Assembly (NCBI GenBank): GCA_030512335.1
Contig: JAULSU010000001.1
Location: 434,001 to 498,000 of the forward strand
Length of the DNA stretch: 64,000 nt
Origin: Immersiella caudata
Taxonomy: Eukaryota > Ascomycota > Sordariomycetes > Sordariales > Lasiosphaeriaceae
Direction of reading: 5' to 3'
Shown here: positions 20,422-29,728 of the stretch, piece by piece
Layout of the letters: every line of letters begins with the position of its first letter
How positions within the stretch are numbered: the stretch's first letter is position 1
Made by a program: the position numbers and the translations under genes
Notes under the pieces: generated by a model
The model's input: the letters and a program-made list of their open reading frames with translations, nothing else
What the model was told of the DNA's origin: nothing
Databases searched by the model: none

Positions 20422-21064
20422 AGTTGATCGTGAAATGATGAAGTGGAAAGATGTCGCACGTAGCCCTCGATTGTCGCGGGCCGAGGTGGTGTCTCGATGG
20501 AGGGACTTTTGGAACTTCTATTAAAAACACGAGCTTTGTCATCTTTTAGAACGAAATAAATATAAGTGATCGCTAGGCAAACACCTCATCTAACGTGATG
20601 CTGTGCCGTTCAGGGCTGCAGCAGGGGCTGCAAGTAGGGTTGTACCGCTGCTGCGAGCCGTCTTACATCAGCTGGTCAAAACGATTGGAATAGTCGGTTA
20701 CGGCATGCGATTCGCCGAAAAGGGCCAATGGACAAGCCACTCGGCGGAAAGAGTAATCAGATTATCGTGTCTGCGATGGCAAGATCAGTCCATGCCGATT
20801 CTTCCAGTTCCAAGCACCAAGACCTGTCCCTGCTGAGGTGCAACCGGGCTATCGAGTTTCCTCTCACTCCGAGAGGCATTTTTTCCCCCTTCCATATTCC
20901 ACTTCCAGGTTATCTTTGAACGTCATTCTAGCCTTGTATCTCTTCTCAACCATCTCCCTCTCAAAACACTCCACCCCTTTACCCCTTTACCCCTTTACCC
21001 CTTTACCCCTTTACCCCTTTACCTCTTTACCCCTGAATCCCCTCCCCTCCCATCCACGAGCAAA
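20422..21064. other. Divergent intergenic region between the PAQR and DHA-type MFS genes
   Basis: It holds the promoters of both genes and the ACCCCTTT tandem repeat just before the MFS start codon. Otherwise only small open frames without recognisable similarity are present. Confidence 0.5.
20974..21034. repeat. Eight-base tandem repeat ACCCCTTT, about seven copies
   Basis: Six perfect units and one variant (ACCTCTTT) stand end to end, finishing about 30 bases before the MFS start codon at 21065, in the expected leader or core promoter. Coordinates may be off by one or two bases. Confidence 0.85.
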
Positions 21065-22931
21065 ATGTCCTCCTCCTCCTCCGAGATCGAATCCTCCTCC
21101 ACCTCCAAGCCACCACCAAAACACCCTCCCCATTTCCGCCTAACCTTCCTCTCCCTCAACCTCTGCGTCTTCCTCTCCACGATCAACACCATCAACCTCG
21201 CCTCCGCCCTCCCCACCATCGCATCCTCCCTCTCCGCCACCACATCCCAAGCCTTCTGGACGAGCATCATCCTGCTCTTCACCCAATGCATCACCCAACC
21301 CATCTACGGTACCTTCTGCGAAGTCCTCGGCCGGAAGACATGCATGGTCTCCGCCCTTACCATTTTCACTCTATCAAGCCTCTTCGCTGCGCTGGCGCCA
21401 ACGATAGAAAGCCTCATCGCAGCTAGAGCAATTCAGGGGATGGGAACGGGGGGGATTAATGTTTGTGTCAATGTGTTGATTGTGGATTTGGTACCCAGGA
21501 AAGAGAGGGCGAAGATGAGCGGATTGGTGTCGCTGGCGGGGGCGGTGGGACTGGTGGCGGGGGTGTTGATGGGGAGTGCGGCGGCGGCGAGGGATTGGAG
21601 GGTTATTTTTTGGGTGAATTTGCCATTAGGGTTTGTTCCGATGGGGTTGTTTTTGATGTTTTTGAAGGGGACTAAAAAAGAAAAGGAGGACGGGGGAAAC
21701 GGGGAAAACGGGGAAAACGGGGAAAAGGGGGGAAAGGGGGGAATGGGAGAAAACGGGGAGGGAGGGGAGGAGAAAAAGGGGGGGTGGAAGGAGAGGGTGA
21801 GGGGGATGGATTGGGCGGGGATGCTGTTGTTTTCGGAGTCGGTGAGTGGGATTTTGTTTGCGTTGGTTGCGGGCGGGAATGGGTATGCGGTGTGGGCTTC
21901 GGCGCCGACTTTGACGGCGTTGGTGCTGGGGGTGGTTGGATTGGGAGTGTTTGTTGCGTTTGAGGGGCTGGTCGCGGGGAGGATTCAGGGGTTCGGGGCG
22001 CCGTTTATACCCCTGAGATTGTTTTCTCGGCGCACTGCGGCATTTGGATTTCTTGTCACTTTTCTTCATGCCATGATACTGTGGGCGATACCGTACTACT
22101 ACCTCCTTTATGTAAGTCACAGTCCTGTCCTGGTTGGCGGGAAAGATGGGAGTCGCTAACGGGGAACAGCTCAACATCAGCGCGTCTCGGTCACTCCTCC
22201 AAGCATCAATCCTCGTGCTTCCCAGCACATTCATCATTCCAATCGTGGCTGCAGTTTCGGGTGTCTTGATGTCCCGTCTCAGCCACTTCAAATACTTCAA
22301 CACGGCCGCGTTCGCCCTGATGGTAGCCGGATGTGGTTGTCTCTCAACCCTCCGAGCGGATCCAACCACAGGACAAATCATTGGTTTCCAATTTCTGTTT
22401 AGCATTGGGGGCGGGCTCCTCTTCCCCGGACGTTTGGTTGCTGTGCAGGTGGCGCAGAGGGAACTTCCCGGCGGCCAAGAAGGTGAAGAAGACCGATCGG
22501 ATGTGCGCATGGCAACCAGCCTGGTCAGCTTCATGACCTCGCTAGGTCAGGCCTTTGGGATTGCCATGGGGAGTACCGCTCTGCAGAGTGCATGGGACAG
22601 CCTCCTGAGCGACGCTGTTTTGCGGGGTGAACTAGATGTGGACGAATCATTTATCGTCCCCGGGAGCCAAGCAGCAAAGAGTGCCGAGATCATTGCAAAA
22701 TTTCCGCCCACTGCCGCAGCACTTTACCGAACAATAGCAGCGCAGAGTATAGCCAGGGTGTGGTACGCCTGTACCGCTCTTGCTGCTGTTGGCTTTCTGG
22801 CTGCAGCTGCATCGAGGAATCTTAGTCTCCAACACAAGACGGAGGAGGAACATGAAAAAGCCGCAAGTGGATTGGAAAGGGAGTTGACAAACGCCGAGGT
22901 GGGAGGGCCGGTGAGCTGGAAGTCGGCTTAA
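21065..22931 (+). CDS. DHA-type MFS drug/toxin exporter with a low-complexity central loop
   Basis: Two exons, 21065-22111 and 22170-22931, give 602 residues. The 58-base intron has a GTAAGT donor, a CTAAC branch site and a CAG acceptor. It belongs to the fungal multidrug (DHA2-like, about 14 segments) group: FLSTINTINLASALPTIA in segment 1, YGTFCEVLGRKTCMV for the loop 2-3 signature, ARAIQGMGTGGINV in segment 4, and GAVGLVAGVLMGSAAA with DWRVIFWVNLPLG, the exporter motif C and its usual partner. The loop after residue about 205 is a Gly/Glu/Asn/Lys-rich repeat coded by a purine-only stretch. Export of small molecules is the family role; the substrate is unknown. The 5' quarter of the coding strand is C-rich and the middle strongly G-rich. 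Confidence 0.87.
21690..21790. repeat. Purine-rich GGGGAAAAC-type tandem repeat within the MFS gene
   Basis: Several copies of a nine-base unit, GGGGAAAAC, grade into G and A runs. The coding strand here is almost free of pyrimidines. It encodes repeated Gly-Glu-Asn units in the central cytosolic loop of the transporter. Confidence 0.8.
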
Positions 22932-23340
22932 AGGATGGGAAACGTCTTATCACCGAGCCGAAGAGCTAGATACGGCAGAGATGGACTCAACTCAAGGGCT
23001 GGATGTGACCTCGGATTAGGTAGGTACCTAGGTAGTCGACGCTTGAGTGAGGGTGTTGCCAGACTCCTTTCCGGAACACATGTGGAGTGCTCCTCCTGGA
23101 GGATTTAACGCACGGTTCTTTGGCGGCAGCACTACGTCTTTGTGACCCATCATCGTCGCGGATTGTTGTGTCCCTTTTTCTCTTTTCATCGTGGCTGCAG
23201 AGAGAACAAGGCTTCTTAGTGCACAAGCTTTGAATAATTGCATTGAACTAAGGTAATTTGCGCAAACCCCCGACATCAGTTCGTCTTATCTCACCACTTT
23301 TCGGGCCAGTCAGGTGTTGTCGTGAAGTGGAGCGCCAACC
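22932..23340. other. Intergenic, 3' flank of the MFS gene
   Basis: No gene is recognised. A TAGGTAGGTACCTAGGTAG cluster occurs at about 23019-23037, a motif type that recurs in Sordariomycete intergenic DNA. Confidence 0.5.
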
Positions 23341-23351
23341 AAATGCCTAGG

Positions 23352-23551
23352 TATGTAACGGTGGGCTCGTTATTAACCCGGTGTTGTATCGGCATCGCAA
23401 CCAGTATGCGCCGTATGTGAAACAGGATCGTATTGGGGAATACGGAATTGATAAGGCTTTTCAGGCGGAGAAAGGATGGGACCCGGTGACGGGACTTGGG
23501 GTGGCGGATTTTGTGAAACTCAAAGATTTGAATCTCCGTTTGCCGTGGTAG
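23352..23551 (+). pseudogene. Remnant of the 3' end of a sedolisin (S53, tripeptidyl-peptidase) gene
   Basis: One frame reads NPVLYRHRNQYAPYV, then KAFQAEKGWDPVTGLG, then VADFVKLKDLNLRLPW and a TAG stop. GWDPVTGLG close to the C-terminus is the hallmark of secreted sedolisins, where it follows the catalytic Ser region. Here only about 65 codons survive. The catalytic Glu/Asp and Ser motifs, propeptide and signal peptide are not found upstream, so this is a fragment. Bases just upstream (PRYVTVGS in the neighbouring frame) may be another piece brought close by a deletion. Confidence 0.6.
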
Positions 23552-24912
23552 CGTCCCGCATATGTATTGAGGACGGGGATGCTGGTTGTCATTGTTGTGC
23601 ATTCGGACCCGGGGTTCAGGGGAAATGGGGCCATTTGCCCCTGGCCGACTGGCTGGCAGCTGGCTTTATCGATAAGGCTAGCGGGACCACACTTTCCCCT
23701 CTTTCGCGCCTAATTTCTGTGGGACCCCATCCTTCCTTCACACTTGACGTCGTGAATTTTCCCAAACTTGTTGACCACAGTCATTTCCATAATCATTTGT
23801 GCCTCTGGTGCCGTAATTGTGCCCCCTGCCACACGGATGACGGGCTTCATCGCAATTTGCGAGCCTCTGGTCAACTCGCGACTTGCTTGACAGTTTGCTG
23901 GTTGGGCTCAATGCCGGCTGTTTGTGCAACGCAGAACGCCGAAGCCAAGCAAGCGTTGGGTATGGATGTTTACTCCAGAAGACCAGTCTCCTGCGCTATC
24001 TCGCTTGATTGGCCAGCCCCAAAGCCACCATTCACGTCATCCCGAGCCTTCCCTCGCGCTAACTCGAACGCGAAACCGAGGAAGTTGTCAGTCTTGATGC
24101 CCGGTCTGTAGCTGATGATGCTCCAGAGGATCTCCAGCATGGGGCTTTCGCACGTGTCAAAACTCTTTCCCTCGGCGGCCCCAGCGAAGGCGGCAGGCAA
24201 CAACAACAACAACAACAACAACCTGATCTGATGCCCAACACCAGGCCATAGTGCATTTTCTGGCCCCAACCCACCATCACTGGAAGGCTCCCCGCATCTC
24301 GAAACGACGCCTGGGTCCATAACTCCGAGCCATTGGCTGCCCTGGAGAGTCTTCTCCCCGTACTTTCCAGCGCTGGGACAGGAGATCAAGGAAAGCAACT
24401 TAGGAGCCCTGCACATCGCTGCCCGACCCCCCTCGGCTGGCCCTGTCATGCTTGGAGTTCCGAGGTCTGGCGTCGAGGCGCCACGCGTTCTCGTCTGTGA
24501 GGCTGGCAAAAAGCCATTCTTGATAATACAGACGAGACAGAAGGTGTGACTGGGCTCAACTCTGCTCCTGAGAGTCCAAATGCCGCCTGCCCTAGGCACA
24601 AGGTCGGGCTCGAAGAGGGGTCGACGATTTCATGACCTAGACGATTGGTCTGGAGCCTTGGTTCGTTCCTGCGGAGGTTCGGCATCCACTGGCAGAGCCG
24701 CGTTCCCCAAGCGTGCGGCACCAGCGGTAACTGGTAGAGGCCGTTTGCTTGCGGTCCTCGTGGAGAACCAGCAACAGAAAAAGTATGAGAGTCGTGGCAA
24801 CCCCGGCGAGCGCGAACTTCTCATGACCCATCTTCACATTCCAAGCGCAGGTTGCGAGGCACATCCGACATTAAGCACGACCACACGACGACATCCAACT
24901 ACCCTCGGCGCC
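23552..24912. other. Intergenic region upstream of the large GTPase gene, with a (CAA)8 microsatellite
   Basis: No convincing gene. Eight CAA units lie at about 24198-24222. Open frames on both strands are long because the region is GC-rich, but they show no family similarity. The frame of the GTPase gene is open from 24580, but the ATG at 24913 has the better context. Confidence 0.5.
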
Positions 24913-27900
24913 ATGGCAGCAGACAGGATCAAGCACCGACCGGCACTCGGCCAGGTTGTGCAGATCGGCACCCTCTACGATGCGGTCACCGACAGCTTCC
25001 TCCCCGAAAACCTCTTTGTTCCTTCGTGCCGGCCGCACCAAAATGTCATTCAGTCCCGCTACAGCAGCATTCCCAAGGAAACGCGAGCCATCGGACCAGT
25101 TGGCGACGCCTACGCCGACAAGTTCAAGCTGCTCGGCATACCGCCTGACCTTGGGGCAAGCATTGTCTCCGGCTTGCTGGAATTGGATGAAAGCGGCTCC
25201 GACTCGGCCGCCTTTGTGGCTCAATGCTCAACTGGAAGCGTTGACGGCCAGACTGCAGTGTTGCATCGCTCTACTTTCATGATGGAGACAGTCAGGCTCA
25301 AGTCTAAAGAGCTCGGACGCAGCATTGACCGCGATCTCCTTCGCCATCCTGTCGCTACCCATTTTGTCGTTGCCGTTGACTGGGGCATCGAGAACATTGT
25401 CAACATCAGCCTGCCTCCCGGGAGGAGTAGCAGCTCGAAGGACCGGTCCTCGGCGTCTCAGGCTGTTCAGAAAGCAGCCGAGGCGCTCAAGAACGCTCTG
25501 ACTCCTGCTGGGCCCCAGAGCCCGCTTTCGACCTTGGGCGTGGACGGCCAGGAGTACGACATCACCGTCTACAGCAACGTCCTCGGGCGGATCGTCAAGA
25601 CCGACAACCTTGATGACGCAGCCAAGGCTGATCGTCAGGCCGCCCAGCTTGTCCAGCAACCTGCCGGTGACCAGCTGGGGCCGAAACCCCGGGGTATGCC
25701 GTTCAAGTACCGGCTCATCTCGATTGAAGAAGTGAGAAACGCCGTCGGTGACGAAGAGGAAGAGGAGAGCGACGAATTCCTTCTCGATGATACCCACGAA
25801 GACCAGTACGACGGGCCCAAGCTTGTCGAGATCCGCATCGAGCAATACGAGAGGTTCTCAGCCATGTTCGAGACCTTGCTGGCCACATACCGCAGCTTTG
25901 TCGAGTATAGCGAGTTTCTCAAGATCCATCAACGCTACGCGCAGCCGAGTCACTCCAAGGCAGTCGCTGATCTGGTGAACACTTTGAACGAAGCCAGCAA
26001 GTCCTTGAAACAGCAGTTTGGCTCGACCTTGCGCGAGGTGCGGTCAGCACGACAAGCCATGGAGTCCCTGGACAGCTTCTACGACGCTGCCGCCACGAGG
26101 GTTGGGGAGCTGTGCAGTGAGGCCGACATTGTTGGCCAGGAACGCTGCAAGGTCGAGTTCATCGCCCGAGCCGTTCAGGCAGGCGCGACATATCTGGGCT
26201 ACGGTCAGAACTCGACAGCTGCATCGTTCCTCGCCCAGCACAACAAGAACGGGCTGGAGGCTTATATCCTGACATTCAGCCTCGATTGCATGCTTCTCAA
26301 CGGCGAGGTCTGGACCGAACATGAGGCACTCGTGTTTGAGACACTGGCAACGAAAGCGCCCGTGCTGCTGATGGATCACGACGCTGCCGCTACATCCAGT
26401 GGTAGAAAGCGACTTGAGGTCCCACGGCTATCCAGGCATGTCTCTAGCATCGAAGCTACGCCGGACGTGCTTGGTGAGAGAGAGTTCCTGTCCGACAAGT
26501 CTCTTGCTCGATCGGCCGACAGCTCTTCTTACGCCAAGAACGCACGGCCTCCGGTTGCTCGGCGAGTCGTCCGCATCCCATGCCCCAACACCAACTGCGA
26601 TGCCGCCGTCGTTCATTCCTGGTTGTGTGCCAAGTGTCACCACGTGCTCGAGTACGGATACACGGACACATTCGTCTACTGCAGCTGTGGGCGCAGTCCC
26701 GCAGCCACTTTCGAGTTCCGGTGCAGTAAAAGCAGTGGACATGGTTCGGCTTTTGTCAAGTACGCGGATCGTAGCCGTCTCGAGCAGCTCTTGCTCGCCC
26801 TTCCTTCATCCGACTACGTGAACATCCTTCTCCTCGGCGAAACAGGCGTCGGCAAGTCAACCTTCATCAACGCCTTTATCAACTACATGTCCTTCGACAC
26901 TCTTGACGAAGCTTTGGCCAGCGATCAGCTGCACTCGGTCATCCCATGCTCGTTTTCCACCCAAGTCATGGATCGATCCCGGCCAGGCGGCAAGATCACC
27001 GAGCACCGCGTCGTCGTCGGCAAGCGGGATGATGAGAACGACGGCAGCCGAGGCAACTCGGCGACGCAGCAGACCTCGGTCTACCCGATCAATATCGGGT
27101 CTCGGACCTACCGCCTCATCGACACGCCCGGAGTGGGCGACACACGGGGACCGAATGCAGACAGGAAGAACATGGCCGACATTCTGGCCACCATCAACAG
27201 CTACGAGGAGCTGCACGGCATTCTCATTCTTCTCAAGTCCAACAACTCACGTCTGACCGTCACCTTCCGGTTCTGCATCCAAGAGCTACTGATGCACCTC
27301 CATCGCGACGCGCTGCACAACATTGCTTTTGGCTTTACCAACACACGCATCTCCAACTACACCCCCGGTGGTGAGTGCAACCTCTCAGAGGCCCCCGAAG
27401 ACGAGTGAAATCCCCCAAAATAAGCACAAGCTGATGTTCGCCGCAGACACCTTTGGACCCCTGAAGACGCTCCTTGATCAGCATCCCGACATCAACCTCC
27501 CGCTGAATGGGGACACCACGTACTGCTTTGATTCGGAGAGCTTCCGATACCTCGCTGCGCAGCGCCAAGGCGTGGAGATGGAGAACGCAGAAAGCTTTCG
27601 GCGATCGTGGAAACACTCTAGCGAGGAGTCAAACCGGTTGATCAACTACTTCCGGTCGCGTCAGCCCCATCTTGTCACCAACACCATCAGCCTCAACGGC
27701 ACGCGTCAGTTGATCTTGGGACTAACGAAGCCCATGGCCGAGATCGCGCAGCTGATTCAGCAGAACATCATTCGGTGCCAGGCCCAGGAGAAGGAGATCG
27801 CTGACCGTCGGCTCGCCGGTGAAGACCTTCGGAAAAAGCTGCAGATCCAGAAGGTGCTGCTCAAATCCCGCCCCCTGTCGATGCCGCGGACCGTCTGCGC

Positions 27901-28888
27901 GGATCGCAACTGCATCGAAGTGAAGGACAACGGCGGCCAGCAAATCACAGTGTACAAGACCCATTGCCATCCCGAGTGCTACCTGGACGGTGTTCGCGTG
28001 GAGGCCATCGGCCAGCCGGGACTCATCCACTGTGTTGCCTTCAACGGCAACACGTGCAGGCGATGCAGCCATCATTGGCGCAACCACCTCCACATCATGT
28101 ACGAGCTTGACCCGTATACAACCACGATGACGGATGCCGCTGTCCAGAAGCAGCTCGATTCCAATGCCGATGATGCCAGGGTCCGCGAGCAGGCGCTGAA
28201 GAGCATCAAGCAGCAGGTTTCCGAGTACCAACAGGAACACGACCGGGTCCAGCGCGCCGCCGCCGTATTCGGTGCCTACCTCCGGGCCAAGAGCATCTCA
28301 GCCTACAACGACGCGACGGCCGAGTATCTCGAGGAGCTGATCCGCCTGGAGCAGGAGATCAGCGCCGTGTCGGGCGACAGAACCAAGCTGGATATGTTGC
28401 GCCAAGACCTCAAGTGCCACGAAGAGCTGGTCATGGCGCTCACCAGGGGCACAGCGCTGCCCGACGAGTGGAAAGGCATGGACACGACGCTCAATGAGGC
28501 TAGCATCGACAAGCTGGTGCAGGAGATGTACGCACTCAAGCACTTTGGCGCACAGCTGCGGGACATCCATCGCACCGTCAAGCAGTCGCACCAAGCGACG
28601 TACCGCGAGCGCCCATATCACGTCAAGCAGCGCAAGAGGGCAACATCCCCGGCTCGCAAACCCAGCACCAAGAGCGGTTCCACGTACTCGACTCTCGGGA
28701 GCATTGCTGGGCGGCTGGGATTCAAGTCCAAGTCGGCGTCATCGTCTTCAGTTACCAGCGCCCATGGATCGTCTGTCGGCATCAACTATTCGTCTTCGTC
28801 AAGTAGCGGGTACCGCTCTAACCCGTTGCGAGAGGCTTGGCGGCCTGGGGCAAATAATGCGGTCTACCCCATTCGCCCGGCGGCGTGA
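24913..28888 (+). CDS. Large P-loop GTPase with stonustoxin-type N-terminal module, zinc ribbon and coiled coil
   Basis: Two exons, 24913-27370 and 27447-28888 (intron GTGAGT...GCAG), give 1299 residues. The ATG at 24913 has a strong context, GCCATGG. Residues 1-290: IKHRPALGQVVQIGTLYDAVTD, then MPFKYRLISIEE at the end of the module, resemble the N-terminal MACPF-like module shared by stonustoxins and many harmless eukaryotic proteins. A helical middle follows. A zinc ribbon starts at about C557 (CPNTNC, CAKCHH, YCSCG). The GTPase has G1 GETGVGKST at 642-650 and G3 DTPGVGD at 737-743, the AIG1/septin-like class. A second Cys/His cluster starts at about C970 (VCADRNC, CHPEC, TCRRCSHHWRNH), then a coiled coil and a Ser-rich tail with basic patches. 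The animal and fungal family of this layout has no defined function; a role in defence or membrane stress is a guess. Confidence 0.85.
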
Positions 28889-29299
28889 GAAATCGTTGAA
28901 GAGGGTCTGCTAGATGGCTTTCTGGGTATTATTACTACTGATATGCAAGGCGACGGGACGCTGTGGAAACATTTGAGACGGCGAACTGGAAGGATGTTGA
29001 TGATGGGGACATATCACTGAAGGTGCCGTCGTTTTGGATTGTGTGATGTTCGACAGCCAAAGCCATCGTGCACCACAGCGTTGCTTTTATTTTTTTTATG
29101 AGGACCCTATGTAGCGGTAAAGACTGTCTAGCTGCTCCGCGACGGTTTTTCTTCTCCCGTTTCGATCACAAAGATGCCTGCCTGCCACTCCACACGTAAA
29201 GAATTCACAGCGAGCATGTCCAAAACAAACCACCCCTGACCACCGTCTCCACGGCCATGCGTCTCACAGTGCGGAACCGAGACTCAATGAGGGTCCCGC
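28889..29299. other. Intergenic, convergent gap between the GTPase and the six-cysteine peptide gene
   Basis: It holds the 3' ends of both genes. A T-rich run (CTTTTATTTTTTTTATG) at about 29082-29099 may be part of a polyadenylation region. No gene is recognised. Confidence 0.4.
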
Positions 29300-29593
29300 T
29301 CAGCATTCCTGCACGCAACCGCCCTGTGGTTGTGTGTCAGCGGCTAGTCACACCCATCAAATGCCAAAGTAGGGTGGAGATACTTACAGTGCTGCAAATC
29401 TCGCCGACCTGTTGGACAGTCATGATTAGCTCGGCGGGAGGAACGGAGGAGGGAGGGTTTGCCCTCAACTCACATTGCAAGGGCAGGGCCGGCCGGTGGG
29501 GCACCAGTTGGTGACCTGGGGGAGGGGCTCAGGGGCGGGGGCGGCCGAGACGGCGGCGGCGAAGAGGGCGACGAGGATGGTGGTGAAACGCAT
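29300..29593 (-). CDS. Secreted six-cysteine mini-protein, three exons, 54 residues
   Basis: Three small exons, 29593-29474, 29408-29388 and 29323-29300, code for 54 residues. The donors GTGAGT and GTAAGT and the acceptors CAACAG and CCACAG are consensus, and all junctions are in phase 0. Residues 1-17 (MRFTTILVALFAAAVSA) are a clean signal peptide. About 36 mature residues follow, starting AAPAPEPLPQ. Cysteine spacing is C-x5-C-x-C-x5-C-x4-C-x3-C, ending on the last residue, which allows three disulfides in a knot-like core. A TATATAAA box lies about 130 bases upstream at 29721-29728. Small secreted disulfide-rich proteins of this kind include effectors, antimicrobial peptides and inhibitors. 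No family is recognised and no activity is claimed. The exons are too short for ordinary open-frame searches. Confidence 0.75.
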
Positions 29594-29720
29594 ATTGGCG
29601 GTTTTGACTGGTAGTCGGTGGTGTTTTTTGGTTGGTAGTGGTTGTTTTGGAAGTGGATGTGAAGACTGCTGAGTTGTGTCTGACGGATGGAGGAGAGGAG
29701 GGGGGCTAGGATAGGGGGGG

Positions 29721-29728
29721 TTTATATA
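29721..29728 (-). promoter_or_regulatory. TATA box of the six-cysteine peptide gene
   Basis: The minus strand reads TATATAAA, about 130 bases before the ATG at 29593. It supports transcription of the small gene. Confidence 0.55.

Noticed and set aside
20974..21034. Telomere-like sequence
   Set aside because: The unit is ACCCCTTT, not the CCCTAA/TTAGGG of filamentous ascomycetes, and it is inside a promoter between ordinary genes.
24198..24222. (CAA)8 as a CRISPR or satellite array
   Set aside because: It is a simple trinucleotide microsatellite with no spacers.
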